A stretch of DNA of 64,000 nucleotides, from assembly GCF_025751555.1 (NCBI RefSeq), contig NZ_JAOWLB010000008.1, forward strand, positions 1 to 64,000, given 5' to 3'. Each line of letters begins with the position of its first letter. Position 1 is the first letter of the stretch. This document shows positions 46,717 through 55,018 of this stretch, piece after piece. Below the pieces are notes generated by a model that saw only the letters and a list, made by a program, of their open reading frames with translations, searched no databases and was not told the origin of the DNA. Source of the DNA: Ruegeria aquimaris. Its GTDB lineage: Bacteria; Pseudomonadota; Alphaproteobacteria; Rhodobacterales; Rhodobacteraceae. The position numbers and the translations under genes were made by a program.

Positions 46717-46884
46717 TTAGACCATCAGACGGTGGATCACCAATGTTGCTACCATCCCGAGGAGCGCGAAGGCAATTGCATAGCCCGCCGCATATTGCGC
46801 GATATCGGCTTTCGTGCCGTTACGTCGCTTGGCGGTAAGCCCGCCAAGAAGGGCGCCCACCAGCGCCGCCGCGATGACAATCAT
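46717..46884 (-). CDS. 55-residue two-helix membrane protein
   Basis: The protein has two hydrophobic helices (about 2-17 and 31-50) joined by a basic loop AKRRNGTKADIAQ. The gene lies 4 bases upstream of the VWA gene's ATG and starts 6 bases after the stop of the DUF2927 gene. The short length would be missed by many gene finders. The tight packing and clear helix pattern support it as real. Function unknown. Confidence 0.7.
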   Translation of the reverse strand: MIVIAAALVGALLGGLTAKRRNGTKADIAQYAAGYAIAFALLGMVATLVIHRLMV

Positions 46885-46890
46885 GCGTAG

Positions 46891-48321
46891 TTACCCGCCC
46901 AGTCTGTTGCGGGGGTTCAGCGCCGCGATCTCCTGCATCTTGGCCCGAACCGCCCAGTCCGAGCCGAACCCGTACCGCGCCCAGCCGATGCTGTCCAGCC
47001 GAACGGAGCGTGCTTTTTCGGCGTCGCCCAGGATCTCGAGCGCTTCCGCCTCCAGCATCATCAAGGTTGCCAGAAGGGCCGCGTTTTCCGAACGCTGTGC
47101 CACCGGCAGCATCGGCCGGATCTGTGCGAGCGCGCTGGCCGCATCCCCCAGTGTAATGGCATGTGCCGCGGTCTGGGTCGTCACATAGGCGCGGTGTAGT
47201 TCCGTTCCCGGGGTCGATTGCAGGTACTGCATGGCAGTCAGGAAATGCCGCTGGGCCAATTCCGGATCCCCGGATTGCAACATCCGGCCCATCATGTAGT
47301 GACCAAAGGCGCGGCGATGGTCGGTCCAGCCCCAGGACTGGGCCAGGCGCGCGCTGCGATTGGCGGATTCCAGGCGGGTCTGATAAGCGGTGCCGGGGCC
47401 AAGCGCGGTTTGGACCGCTTCGATCCACTCTCGCGGGGTGGCAATCACCGGTTGCGGCGCATAGGTGACACCACGCGGATTGAGACGGCCCAGGATATCG
47501 GGCAGGGCCGCAGTCACCTCGGCGCGGGTCATGCCGCTGCGCAGTTCCGGCGCATAGGTTGCCTTGAGCACCAGCATGTCGAACCCGGTCAGCACGGTAT
47601 GGATGTTGTCATCGTTGAAGACCGAATCGGGCAGGCGATAGAGATCGTTCAGCGGGCCGATGGCCTGTGCCAGTTCCTCGTGCAGGCAGTCGCGCAACTC
47701 CTGCGGGCTGCTGTCATAGGGAACAAAGATGCCCAACCGTTCGCGGCTGCGCAGATTGCCCCAGTTGGTCTTGTCCTTGCGGCGGTCGCGACGGAATTCA
47801 CTCAGGCTGGAGACGTTAGGCACTACGAAACAAGCGGCCTGCGGCAGCGCGCGGCCGATCTCCTCGCGGCTGACGGCCTCGATGGTGATATTGGCTGCAC
47901 CTGCGGTGATCTGGCGGATGTCGATGCCCGCCTCGTTGCGCAGACGACCCAGCAGGCGGGTCAGGTCGGGTTGCAGGCTGGGTGAGGGCGAGCCGGTCAC
48001 CCGGACCGTGATCGGGGTTTCAAAGCGGGTGAACACCGGCAACTCGCGCCCGCTCTCCAATTGGAAATGCAGCGACAGAAAGTCGGCTGCGATATTGCCA
48101 TTGGAGCGCAGTGCAGGCTGCGGCTGCGGAAGGCCGAAGCTCTTCATCGGCTGCACCGAGAATTCCGTGGTCTGGGCGCGTGTCGGCGTATCTTGGAGCG
48201 GGACCGTCGCACAGGCTGTAAGACCAAGAACCGAGACCACTGAAAGCACACGAGTCAAACGCAGTCCGGTGCGGCTGCGGGGCTTGGACTTTGTCGGGGT
48301 AACGGTGGTGAAGATCTGCAT
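46891..48321 (-). CDS. DUF2927 lipoprotein
   Basis: The protein is about 476 residues with a lipoprotein-type signal peptide (SVLGLTAC). The central DUF2927 domain shows LHEELAQAIGPLND, with HEE reminiscent of a zinc-peptidase motif, and NIHTVLTGFDMLVLKA. The C-terminal 150 residues are helical and TPR-like. Two starts are possible: GTG at 48330 or ATG at 48321. It sits between MoxR and a small membrane protein gene, hinting at a shared envelope function. Confidence 0.82.
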   Translation of the reverse strand: MQIFTTVTPTKSKPRSRTGLRLTRVLSVVSVLGLTACATVPLQDTPTRAQTTEFSVQPMKSFGLPQPQPALRSNGNIAADFLSLHFQLESGRELPVFTRFETPITVRVTGSPSPSLQPDLTRLLGRLRNEAGIDIRQITAGAANITIEAVSREEIGRALPQAACFVVPNVSSLSEFRRDRRKDKTNWGNLRSRERLGIFVPYDSSPQELRDCLHEELAQAIGPLNDLYRLPDSVFNDDNIHTVLTGFDMLVLKATYAPELRSGMTRAEVTAALPDILGRLNPRGVTYAPQPVIATPREWIEAVQTALGPGTAYQTRLESANRSARLAQSWGWTDHRRAFGHYMMGRMLQSGDPELAQRHFLTAMQYLQSTPGTELHRAYVTTQTAAHAITLGDAASALAQIRPMLPVAQRSENAALLATLMMLEAEALEILGDAEKARSVRLDSIGWARYGFGSDWAVRAKMQEIAALNPRNRLGG

Positions 48322-48469
48322 ATGTGTCACTGCTCAATGATACCAAGAACCTGTTGTCGCCTCGGCTCCGTGGGTGGACGGACCCGTTTTGCACGTTCAT
48401 GGTCGCATCGGCAGCAGGGTCAAAGCAAGCGTGACAAGCGGATTTAAGGGCTTGTTTACCAGTATTTTC

Positions 48470-48502
48470 GAAACAAAACGGGCGGCTCCACCGGAACCGC
48501 CC
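48470..48502 (-). terminator. Terminator after the MoxR gene
   Basis: On the minus strand GGGCGGTTCC and GGAGCCGCCC form a 10-bp stem (one wobble) with a short loop, followed by GTTTTGTTT. It lies 25 bases after the MoxR stop and separates it from the DUF2927 gene. Confidence 0.75.
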
Positions 48503-48526
48503 ACGTCTTGGAACCAATATGCCGGT

Positions 48527-49372
48527 TCAGCGCTTGTTTCGGGCCATGAAGGCGAGACGCTCGAACAGGTGGACATCCTGCTCGTTCTTGAGCAATGCGC
48601 CATGCAGTTTCGGCAGCGCGTTTGCGCCGTCGCGGCGCAGGTCTTCCGCGGTCAGATCCTCGGCCAGCAGCAGTTTCAGCCAATCGAGAACCTCGGATGT
48701 CGAGGGTTTTTTCTTCAGGCCCGAGGTCTCGCGAATCTCGTAGAACTGCGTCAGCGCGGTGCTCAGCAAGGCTTCCTTGATGCCGGGATGGTGGACCTCG
48801 ACGATGCGCCGCATCGTGGTTTCATCGGGAAACCGGATGTAGTGAAAGAAGCAGCGGCGCAGGAAGGCGTCCGGCAGTTCCTTTTCGTTGTTCGATGTGA
48901 TGATCACGATCGGCCGGTTCCGCGCCTTTATCGTTTCACCGGTTTCGTAGACGTGGAACTCCATCTTGTCGAGTTCCTGAAGCAGGTCGTTGGGAAACTC
49001 GATATCGGCCTTGTCGATCTCGTCGATCAGCAGAACCACCTTTTCATCCGCCTCGAAGGCCTGCCACAGCTTGCCCTTCTTGATATAGTTCGAAACGTCG
49101 TGCACCCGTTCTTCGCCCAGTTGGCTGTCACGCAGACGGCTGACGGCATCGTACTCATACAGGCCCTGCTGCGCGCGGGTTGTCGATTTGATGTTCCATT
49201 CGATCATCCGCAGACCAAGGGCGCCTGCGACCTGACGCGCCAGCTCGGTCTTGCCGGTGCCGGGCTCGCCCTTGACCAACAGGGGCCGTTCCAGTGTCAC
49301 GGCGGCATTGACCGCTATGGTCAGATCCTCGGTCGCCACATATTCGGCGGTTCCCTGAAAACGTGCGGTCAT
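48527..49372 (-). CDS. MoxR-family AAA ATPase
   Basis: The protein is 281 residues. It has the Walker A GEPGTGKTE, Walker B VLLIDEIDKAD, and sensor region IITSNNEKELPDAFLRRC. MoxR ATPases work with VWA partners as chaperones for metal cofactor insertion; the VWA gene lies 1.8 kb downstream on the same strand. Start at 49372 (MTARFQGT) gives the family N-terminus. Confidence 0.92.
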   Translation of the reverse strand: MTARFQGTAEYVATEDLTIAVNAAVTLERPLLVKGEPGTGKTELARQVAGALGLRMIEWNIKSTTRAQQGLYEYDAVSRLRDSQLGEERVHDVSNYIKKGKLWQAFEADEKVVLLIDEIDKADIEFPNDLLQELDKMEFHVYETGETIKARNRPIVIITSNNEKELPDAFLRRCFFHYIRFPDETTMRRIVEVHHPGIKEALLSTALTQFYEIRETSGLKKKPSTSEVLDWLKLLLAEDLTAEDLRRDGANALPKLHGALLKNEQDVHLFERLAFMARNKR

Positions 49373-49749
49373 GGCTAATCCCTTCGGCGGAGCGTATCGC
49401 TGGTGAGGTAAAGGGACACTGGCCGTTTGGCAAGGCACGCCGCTGCGTCGGAAACCGCGCATATGCTGTCTTCGGGGGCGGGATTGCGTTCCTGCGCCTG
49501 GGTTTCCGTAACGTAATAACGTGACGCTACGCTCTGCTTATTTAACGAATTGACAGAAAAACAAGGGTTTGAGCCTAAGATTTCAGCGCCTTGAAGATTT
49601 CCGCCCGTCGGCCCGATTTGGTCTCTTTTGCATGTCATTGTGTAGTGACATTCGCCGGGCTGTCAGTTAAAGGCAGCGGCAGAAGGGGGTGCCGAATGTC
49701 TGAACATACTACCGAAACGGACGTTGTTGGCCATACCGAGGGAGCAAAG
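49373..49749. other. Divergent intergenic region, MoxR / dksA
   Basis: About 375 bases with no convincing gene. It has a TTGACA hexamer at 49550-49555 on the plus strand, but no well-spaced -10. A dyad GTCA-N8-TGAC occurs near 49636. It probably holds promoters for both flanking genes. Confidence 0.4.
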
Positions 49750-50172
49750 ATGAAGCCGGAATCCTTTCTGCCGGAAGACTATCGCCCGGCCGAAGACGAG
49801 CCATTCATGAATGACAGGCAGCTTGAGTATTTCCGCCGCAAGTTGCTGAATTGGAAAACCGAACTGATGGCGGGCAGCCGCGACACGATCGAAGGCTTGC
49901 AGGACAGTACACGCAACATTCCTGATGTGGCGGATCGCGCCAGTGAGGAAACGGATCGCGCCCTAGAGCTTCGGACGCGCGACCGCCAGCGCAAGCTGGT
50001 TGCAAAGATCGACGCCGCCCTGCGGCGGATCGACGAAGGCGAGTTCGGATATTGTCAGGTCACAGGAGACCCGATTTCCCTCAAGCGCCTTGATGCGCGC
50101 CCAATTGCCACCATGACGCTGGAGGCTCAGGAGCGTCACGAGCGTCGGGAAAAGGTGCATCGCGACGATTGA
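49750..50172 (+). CDS. dksA: DksA-type RNA polymerase-binding protein
   Basis: The protein is 140 residues. A coiled coil (about 20-90, RQLEYFRRKLLNWKTEL) is followed by the region FGYCQVTGDPISLKRL, in which only one of the four zinc cysteines remains. Alphaproteobacterial DksA proteins such as that of Rhodobacter also have degenerate zinc sites and still function with ppGpp. ATG at 49750 has GGAG 5 bases upstream; ATG at 49696 has AGAAGGGGG and would add 18 residues. A strong terminator follows. Confidence 0.9.
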   Translation: MKPESFLPEDYRPAEDEPFMNDRQLEYFRRKLLNWKTELMAGSRDTIEGLQDSTRNIPDVADRASEETDRALELRTRDRQRKLVAKIDAALRRIDEGEFGYCQVTGDPISLKRLDARPIATMTLEAQERHERREKVHRDD

Positions 50173-50196
50173 TCCGCGATCCTGCGACAATCTGCG

Positions 50197-50227
50197 AAAA
50201 CGCCGAGGCTTTTGCCTCGGCGTTTTT
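50197..50227 (+). terminator. Terminator after dksA
   Basis: CGCCGAGGC and GCCTCGGCG form a 9-bp stem around TTTT, followed by TTTTT. A preceding run of A makes it usable on the opposite strand too. Confidence 0.92.
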
Positions 50228-50243
50228 CCTTTAAGGGAGAGCC

Positions 50244-51419
50244 ATGCAACTCAACGGTATCAAAATCGTCATCATCGGCGCCGGAATCGGCGGGTTGGCC
50301 GCGGCGTTGGCTTTGAAGGCGCGTGGTGCCGATGTGACCGTGCTGGAGCAGGCCGAAGCGATCACCGAAGTTGGCGCCGGCATTCAGGTCAGCCCGAATG
50401 GCGCGGCGGTCCTGACAGCGCTTGGTCTGCAAAAGGAATTCGAGGCGGTGTCGATCCGCTGTCGTGCTGTGGTACTGGGCGACTACAAGCGCCGCCGAGA
50501 TGTTCTGCGCCTTGATCTGATGCGCCATGCAAGCGACCTTCGCTTTGCCTTTGTGCATCGGGCCGACATTGTCGACTTGCTGGCCGAAGCCGCGCGGCGG
50601 ACAGGAGTCGGTATCCGCTTGTTGCAGAAAGTCGATTGTGTCGAGCCAGGCTCTCCTCCGGTCTTGCGCATGGCCAGCGGCGCCCGAATCTCGGCGGATC
50701 TGATTATCGGGGCCGACGGGCTTCATAGCCATGCGCGCAAGGCGTTGAACGGGTCGTCAAACCCGTTTTTCACGGGGCAAGTGGCTTGGCGGGCGACGGT
50801 ACCGAATGATATCGGCCTTGCCGACGAGGCCCGCGTGTTCATGGCGCCTGGGCGGCACCTTGTGTGTTATCCCCTGAGAAACCGCAGTCTGGTCAATCTG
50901 GTGGCGGTGCAGGAACGCCGCGCCTGGGCGGCGGAAAGCTGGAGCCACTCGGACGACGCCAACAATCTGCGGACCGAGTTCAACGATTTCGCGGAACTGC
51001 CCAGATCGTTGTTAGACAGGGTTGCCGAGCCGGGCCTGTGGGGCCTGTTCCGTCACCCCGTGGCCAAGTGCTGGCACAAAGGTCGGGTGACCATTCTGGG
51101 TGACGCGGCGCATCCGACCCTGCCCTTCATGGCGCAGGGGGCGAACATGGCGCTGGAGGACGCCTGGGTTCTGGCCGAGGAGTTGTCACGGGCGCCTGGG
51201 ATCGAAATCGCGCTGGAGGCCTATCAGAACCGGCGACGGCCTCGGGTCGAACGGGTGGTCGCGGCTGCCAATGGTAATGCCTGGAAATACCATCTGCGGT
51301 CAGGGCCGGTTCGCACGGCGGCGCATGTGGCGCTTCGCCTTGGTGGTATGGTCGCACCCGCACGGGTGGTCCGGCAGTTCGACTGGATCTATCGCCACGA
51401 TGTGACCTGCGGCGATTGA
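50244..51419 (+). CDS. FAD-dependent monooxygenase (salicylate hydroxylase-like)
   Basis: The protein is 391 residues. It shows the three group-A flavoprotein motifs: GAGIGGLAAALAL for FAD ADP, the DG motif in GADGLHSHAR, and GDAAHPTLPFMAQGANMALEDA for the FAD ribityl and pyrophosphate. The likely reaction is NAD(P)H-dependent hydroxylation of an aromatic compound; the substrate is unknown. No aromatic pathway genes are adjacent. AGGGAGA precedes the ATG. It converges on xthA, 4 bases apart. Confidence 0.9.
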   Translation: MQLNGIKIVIIGAGIGGLAAALALKARGADVTVLEQAEAITEVGAGIQVSPNGAAVLTALGLQKEFEAVSIRCRAVVLGDYKRRRDVLRLDLMRHASDLRFAFVHRADIVDLLAEAARRTGVGIRLLQKVDCVEPGSPPVLRMASGARISADLIIGADGLHSHARKALNGSSNPFFTGQVAWRATVPNDIGLADEARVFMAPGRHLVCYPLRNRSLVNLVAVQERRAWAAESWSHSDDANNLRTEFNDFAELPRSLLDRVAEPGLWGLFRHPVAKCWHKGRVTILGDAAHPTLPFMAQGANMALEDAWVLAEELSRAPGIEIALEAYQNRRRPRVERVVAAANGNAWKYHLRSGPVRTAAHVALRLGGMVAPARVVRQFDWIYRHDVTCGD

Positions 51420-51423
51420 GCGA

Positions 51424-52230
51424 TCATAGGTCGAGCGTGATCCAGACCGGCACGTGGTCCGACGGCTTGTCGCCGCCGCGAACGGATTTGTCGATGCCGC
51501 AATCCGTCATCAGATCGGCAGCCTGCGGGCTGAGCAGCAGATGGTCGATCCGTATCCCGTCATTCCGGTTCCATGCACCGGCCTGATAGTCCCAGAAAGA
51601 ATAGTGGCCCGGCCCCTGTTCCCGGGCGCGAAAGGCTTCGGTGTATCCAAGATTCAGTATCCGGCGAAACGCCGCCCGGCTTTCAGGCCGGAATAGCGCA
51701 TCCTCGCGCCAGGCTTCGGGGCGCTTTGCGTCTTCGGACTGTGGGATGATATTGTAATCTCCGGCCATCAGGGCCGGTTCCTCTGCGACCAGCAATTCGG
51801 CGGCGCGGCGGCGCATCCGCTCCATCCAATCCAGCTTGTAGGCGTATTTGCCACCCGGAACCGGATTCCCATCTTCATCCAGTTCGACCGGGTTGCCGTT
51901 TGGCAGGTAGAGGCCGCAGATCCGCAGCGCCTTTTTCCCGACAACCGTGGCCTCGATCCAGCGCGCCTGTTCGTCCGTGTCGTCCCCCGGCAGGCCGCGG
52001 GTCACATCCTCGAGCGGGAGTTTCGAAAGGATCGCCACACCGTTGAAACTCTTCTGCCCGTGGGTTTCGACATTGTACCCCCGCTCTTCGAACAGCTCGC
52101 GCGGGAAGGCGTCGTCGACGCTCTTGATTTCCTGCAAGACGACAACATCGGGCTGAGCCAGGTCCAGCCAATCGGGCAGGGCGGCGATCCTTGCCTTGAT
52201 CCCGTTGATGTTGAAGGTGGCGATCTTCAT
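51424..52230 (-). CDS. xthA: Exodeoxyribonuclease III
   Basis: The protein is 268 residues, the usual length for ExoIII. Catalytic motifs are in order: TFNINGIKAR (Asn), LQEIKS (metal Glu), GDYNIIPQ (Asp/Asn), IDHLLLS and SDHVPVW (His). It repairs abasic sites and has 3'-5' exonuclease activity. GGAGCG lies ahead of the ATG. Its upstream region contains the repeat-protein promoter area. Confidence 0.95.
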   Translation of the reverse strand: MKIATFNINGIKARIAALPDWLDLAQPDVVVLQEIKSVDDAFPRELFEERGYNVETHGQKSFNGVAILSKLPLEDVTRGLPGDDTDEQARWIEATVVGKKALRICGLYLPNGNPVELDEDGNPVPGGKYAYKLDWMERMRRRAAELLVAEEPALMAGDYNIIPQSEDAKRPEAWREDALFRPESRAAFRRILNLGYTEAFRAREQGPGHYSFWDYQAGAWNRNDGIRIDHLLLSPQAADLMTDCGIDKSVRGGDKPSDHVPVWITLDL

Positions 52231-52573
52231 GGGTGGCGCTCCCTGTCCTGTTCACTCACGGTCTATCCCTGAATGGGACACAGGGGCAAGACACTGCCCC
52301 GCGCCTTGGCGGTATCACAGCCCGATTCCGGCAATTGATTCGCCAATGTGTTGAGGTGAATCGAGGCATTTTCATGAAATTCTTGCCTTGTGGATAAAAA
52401 AATTTCAACGTTTGCAATGCGATGCAAATTTATTGCTTGTCGTATTTCTGCCTTTATTTGTTAATGTGGATAACTTCTTATTTTACAATCTAGGATTGAA
52501 AAAAGGCTTTTCAGCGTGCTCGGGACTTGCAACCGTGAAGAGGTCAGACACACCAAAAAGGAGACCTAAGACC
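52231..52573. other. AT-rich promoter region of the repeat-protein operon
   Basis: About 340 bases, much more AT-rich than the surroundings from 52370 on. It contains a palindrome at 52411, and a GCAA-N5-TTGC dyad just after it. AAGGAGA lies about 10 bases upstream of the first ATG. A likely promoter is present but I cannot place it with confidence. Confidence 0.45.
52411..52428. promoter_or_regulatory. TTTGCA-N6-TGCAAA palindrome, candidate operator
   Basis: TTTGCA and TGCAAA are separated by six bases. A second overlapping dyad, GCAA-ATTTA-TTGC, extends to about 52437. Such TGCAA half-sites recall the manganese-responsive Mur (Fur-like) boxes of alphaproteobacteria, though the match is loose. 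It lies 146 bases before the repeat-protein ATG. Confidence 0.35.
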
Positions 52574-52987
52574 ATGACTGCAATGTTCAAGATTGACTAT
52601 TCCGCAGCTTTCGCAAGCGATCGTTTCAGCATGCTGGACGGTGATGTAACCGGCCTGTTCTCTTCCGGGTCCGCACCCAGAGCTCAGGCGAGCGGCCAAG
52701 TTGGCGAGGGGGTCGAGATGTTTTCGACCAGTTGTGGCCCGGTGCTGGGAGCAGACACGTTGGAGGGTGAGGGGACGCAGCTCTATTCGACCAGCTGCAA
52801 CCCCGCCGGACGGTCAACGGTGATCGACGGCGAAGGCGTGCAAATGTTTTCGACCAGTTGCCAGATGAACGGGTCCAATTCGATGGCTGGAGAAGGAACC
52901 CAGATGTTCTCGACCAGCTGCCAGAAGTCGGATGCGGTCGCCGTCAAGCTGGGCGAAGGGACCCAAATGTTCTCGTCGGGCAGCTAA
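52574..52987 (+). CDS. Tandem-repeat protein with GEGxQMFSTSC units
   Basis: The protein is 137 residues, begins MTAMFKIDYS and has no signal peptide. Five units start with GEG at residues 44, 65, 86, 106 and 127, with a period of 20-21. Units 1-4 carry FSTSC or YSTSC with Cys at 54, 75, 96 and 116; the fifth ends FSSGS. A degenerate unit, GLFSSGS, occurs at residues 27-33. Codons for the same residues differ between units (TTT/TTC, AGT/AGC, TGT/TGC, GAG/GAA), so the protein sequence is under selection. It may match a Rhodobacterales DUF (possibly DUF6749); I cannot verify this. The next gene begins 63 bases downstream. It could be a multi-core precursor peptide, a metal-binding protein or a structural repeat. 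Confidence 0.8.
   Translation: MTAMFKIDYSAAFASDRFSMLDGDVTGLFSSGSAPRAQASGQVGEGVEMFSTSCGPVLGADTLEGEGTQLYSTSCNPAGRSTVIDGEGVQMFSTSCQMNGSNSMAGEGTQMFSTSCQKSDAVAVKLGEGTQMFSSGS
52703..52984 (+). repeat. Coding repeat array (five units of 60-63 bases)
   Basis: The units are conserved in protein sequence but have diverged at third codon positions, indicating old duplication with selection on the peptide. The last unit lacks Cys. Confidence 0.85.
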
Positions 52988-53050
52988 GACGCTCGGACCA
53001 ATAGGCAGGCCGGCTTTCCACCGGGGGCCGCGAAACAGGAGAAAAATCTC

Positions 53051-54127
53051 ATGTCGAACGTCATCCAGTTGAATGCCCGGCGTGCCCCGGCAGGGTCCCT
53101 TGCGGGGCCTGCCGCCCTCGTCGCCGGTTTTGCCGGTCACCGACGCTCCGGCGACGATGTTTTCTGGCTCAAGGAAAACGCGGAACTGCTGAATATCCTC
53201 GAATGCACAGGGCAGGTGCTGGACCCTGCCGCGCTTGCGCCGCATCTTGCCTTTTATCAAGAGATTGAAGAGCGGCTCGAGTTCTTCCCTCAGTATTACC
53301 GTTTCCTGCTCTCGCTCTGCCTGGATCTCGAAGATCTCGGCATCGGCGGATCCAAGGCAGAAGCAATGGCCGGCTGGGTTGCCGCGCAGGGTTTGCCCGA
53401 GGCCGAACTGTCGGATCTGCAACGGGCCGAGGCGCGGCGCCTTTTGGCCCGCCGCGGCGTTGTGTTGCGGTCCGAGGATGAGGCACTGACAGAGCGTTTG
53501 CATCAGTTCATTTCGCGGTCGGCGACATTCGCCTTGCCCAACAAGAAGGCGGCCTATGAGCTGACCCATATCGTCTTCTATCTGTCCGAATACGGGCGCA
53601 AGGATCCCGAATTGCCGCCACAAGCGCTGATCAGCTTGGAATATGCCGGTATTCTGGCCTATCTTGAGCAGAACGCGGATCTTTTGGCTGAAATTTGTGT
53701 CGCCATGCGTTACGCTGGCGCAACGCCTTCGTCGATTTGGGAAAACTGGGTTTTGGACACAGCAGGGACATTCACTGTTCTGGACGACCCAGGTCGGGCT
53801 GCGCAGGACGACTATCATGAATACCTTGTTTGTGGCTGGGCGGCGCGGGTCGCGGGCGCGCAGGCATTCGAGGAGCCGCTGCCTCCGGGCTCTGTTGCGT
53901 TCTACCGGGAAGCGGCCCTTGCTGGCCCTTTGCGGGCGATCTCGGAGTGCATTTTCCATATGGGGGCCGGTCGCAGCGACGATTGGGGGGTCATGGCGCC
54001 TCGGGTCAGGGCCGCGCTGGGACAAACCGGCCACGGTATCCTGACCGAGGCGGTTGCCAGCAGTACGCATTTCGACAGTTTCTTTGCGGGGTTTGCGCGG
54101 GCTGCGCGGATGCAGGTGGCGGTATGA
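53051..54127 (+). CDS. Helical protein of unknown function (DUF6902-like)
   Basis: The protein is 358 residues, predicted mostly helical, with no signal peptide or transmembrane helix. Its opening (SNVIQLNARRAP) is disordered and basic. The body has an ALAPHLAFYQEIEERLEFF region, a KKAAYELTHIVFYLSEYGR motif (about residue 175) and a SIWENWV segment. The AYELTH...YLSEYGR pattern recalls alpha/alpha-barrel DUF proteins, but no catalytic residues are recognised. I believe it corresponds to DUF6902, unverified. Its TGA overlaps the ATG of the DMT exporter gene, and the repeat-protein gene is directly upstream. Confidence 0.75.
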   Translation: MSNVIQLNARRAPAGSLAGPAALVAGFAGHRRSGDDVFWLKENAELLNILECTGQVLDPAALAPHLAFYQEIEERLEFFPQYYRFLLSLCLDLEDLGIGGSKAEAMAGWVAAQGLPEAELSDLQRAEARRLLARRGVVLRSEDEALTERLHQFISRSATFALPNKKAAYELTHIVFYLSEYGRKDPELPPQALISLEYAGILAYLEQNADLLAEICVAMRYAGATPSSIWENWVLDTAGTFTVLDDPGRAAQDDYHEYLVCGWAARVAGAQAFEEPLPPGSVAFYREAALAGPLRAISECIFHMGAGRSDDWGVMAPRVRAALGQTGHGILTEAVASSTHFDSFFAGFARAARMQVAV

Positions 54128-55011
54128 GGGCGGCGCTGGCAGGCGGGCTGCTGGTCCTGGCCTATACCGCCGTTATCTCGTCGGCTGACGCCATCACAAA
54201 GTTCATCGCCCAAGGCTATGCCGCACCGCAATTGTTCGCCATTTCCGGGATGATCGTCGCAACGCTCAGCCTGATGGCGGCCGGCGGGCGGTCTGCTCGG
54301 GCGCTGCGTACCGCCTGCCCAAAGGCCATGGGATTGCGGGCGGCGGCGACGGTTCTGGCGTCGATCTGTTTCTTCTACGCCTTTCGGCTGCTGCCATTCG
54401 CGGATGTGTTTGTTTTCGTCGGGCTGATGCCGATCACGGCGGCGCTGATGTCGGGCCTGATGCTGGGCGAGCATCCGCGACCGGCCGCCTGGGCGGCGTT
54501 GATCGCGGGATTTGTTGGCCTCCTTTGCCTAATGCCTGGCGGTATCGGTGCGGCATCACCCGGCCATCTCTGGGCCCTGGGCGGTGTGCTGACCGGGACG
54601 TTTTCACTGGTCCTTTCCCGCTATATCGGCCGGTTCGAACAAAATGCGTTGGCGCAGGTGTTCTATCCCAACTTGGCGCTGGGGCTGAGCATGTGTCTGG
54701 CGTTGCCCTTTGTCTGGCAGCCGATGCCGCTGACCGATCTGGCCTGGGTTCTGGCTTATGCCGGGTTGCTCTTTGCGGCGCGTTGGCTGCTGGTCGTGGC
54801 GCTGCGCCTCTTGGCCGCTTATGTCGTGACGCCGTTGCTCAACCTGCAATTCATCTGGATGGTTGGTCTGGGCGCCTGGGCCTTTGGCGAATGGCCGCAA
54901 CCCATGACGTGGCTCGGCGTGGCCATCGTGATAGGCTCTGGGCTGTTCCTGCTGTGGGATCAGGTTGCACCGCAGCGCACCCCGCTCTGGCGCATCCGGA
55001 CCGATCCCTGA
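54124..55011 (+). CDS. DMT-family (EamA) transporter
   Basis: The protein is 295 residues with ten transmembrane helices in two EamA repeats. The first has FFYAFRLLPFADVFVFVGLMPI and the second AAYVVTPLLNLQFIWMVGLGAW. Members usually export metabolites, amino acids or drugs. ATG at 54124 overlaps the previous stop (ATGA), so translation is coupled. Position suggests it exports a product linked to the upstream repeat and helical proteins. Confidence 0.85.
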   Translation: MRAALAGGLLVLAYTAVISSADAITKFIAQGYAAPQLFAISGMIVATLSLMAAGGRSARALRTACPKAMGLRAAATVLASICFFYAFRLLPFADVFVFVGLMPITAALMSGLMLGEHPRPAAWAALIAGFVGLLCLMPGGIGAASPGHLWALGGVLTGTFSLVLSRYIGRFEQNALAQVFYPNLALGLSMCLALPFVWQPMPLTDLAWVLAYAGLLFAARWLLVVALRLLAAYVVTPLLNLQFIWMVGLGAWAFGEWPQPMTWLGVAIVIGSGLFLLWDQVAPQRTPLWRIRTDP

Positions 55012-55018
55012 AGGTTGT

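Noticed and set aside
52703-52984. CRISPR-like array or DNA satellite
   Set aside because: The repeats are in frame within a gene and vary at synonymous sites, so the repetition is at protein level; there are no uniform spacers.
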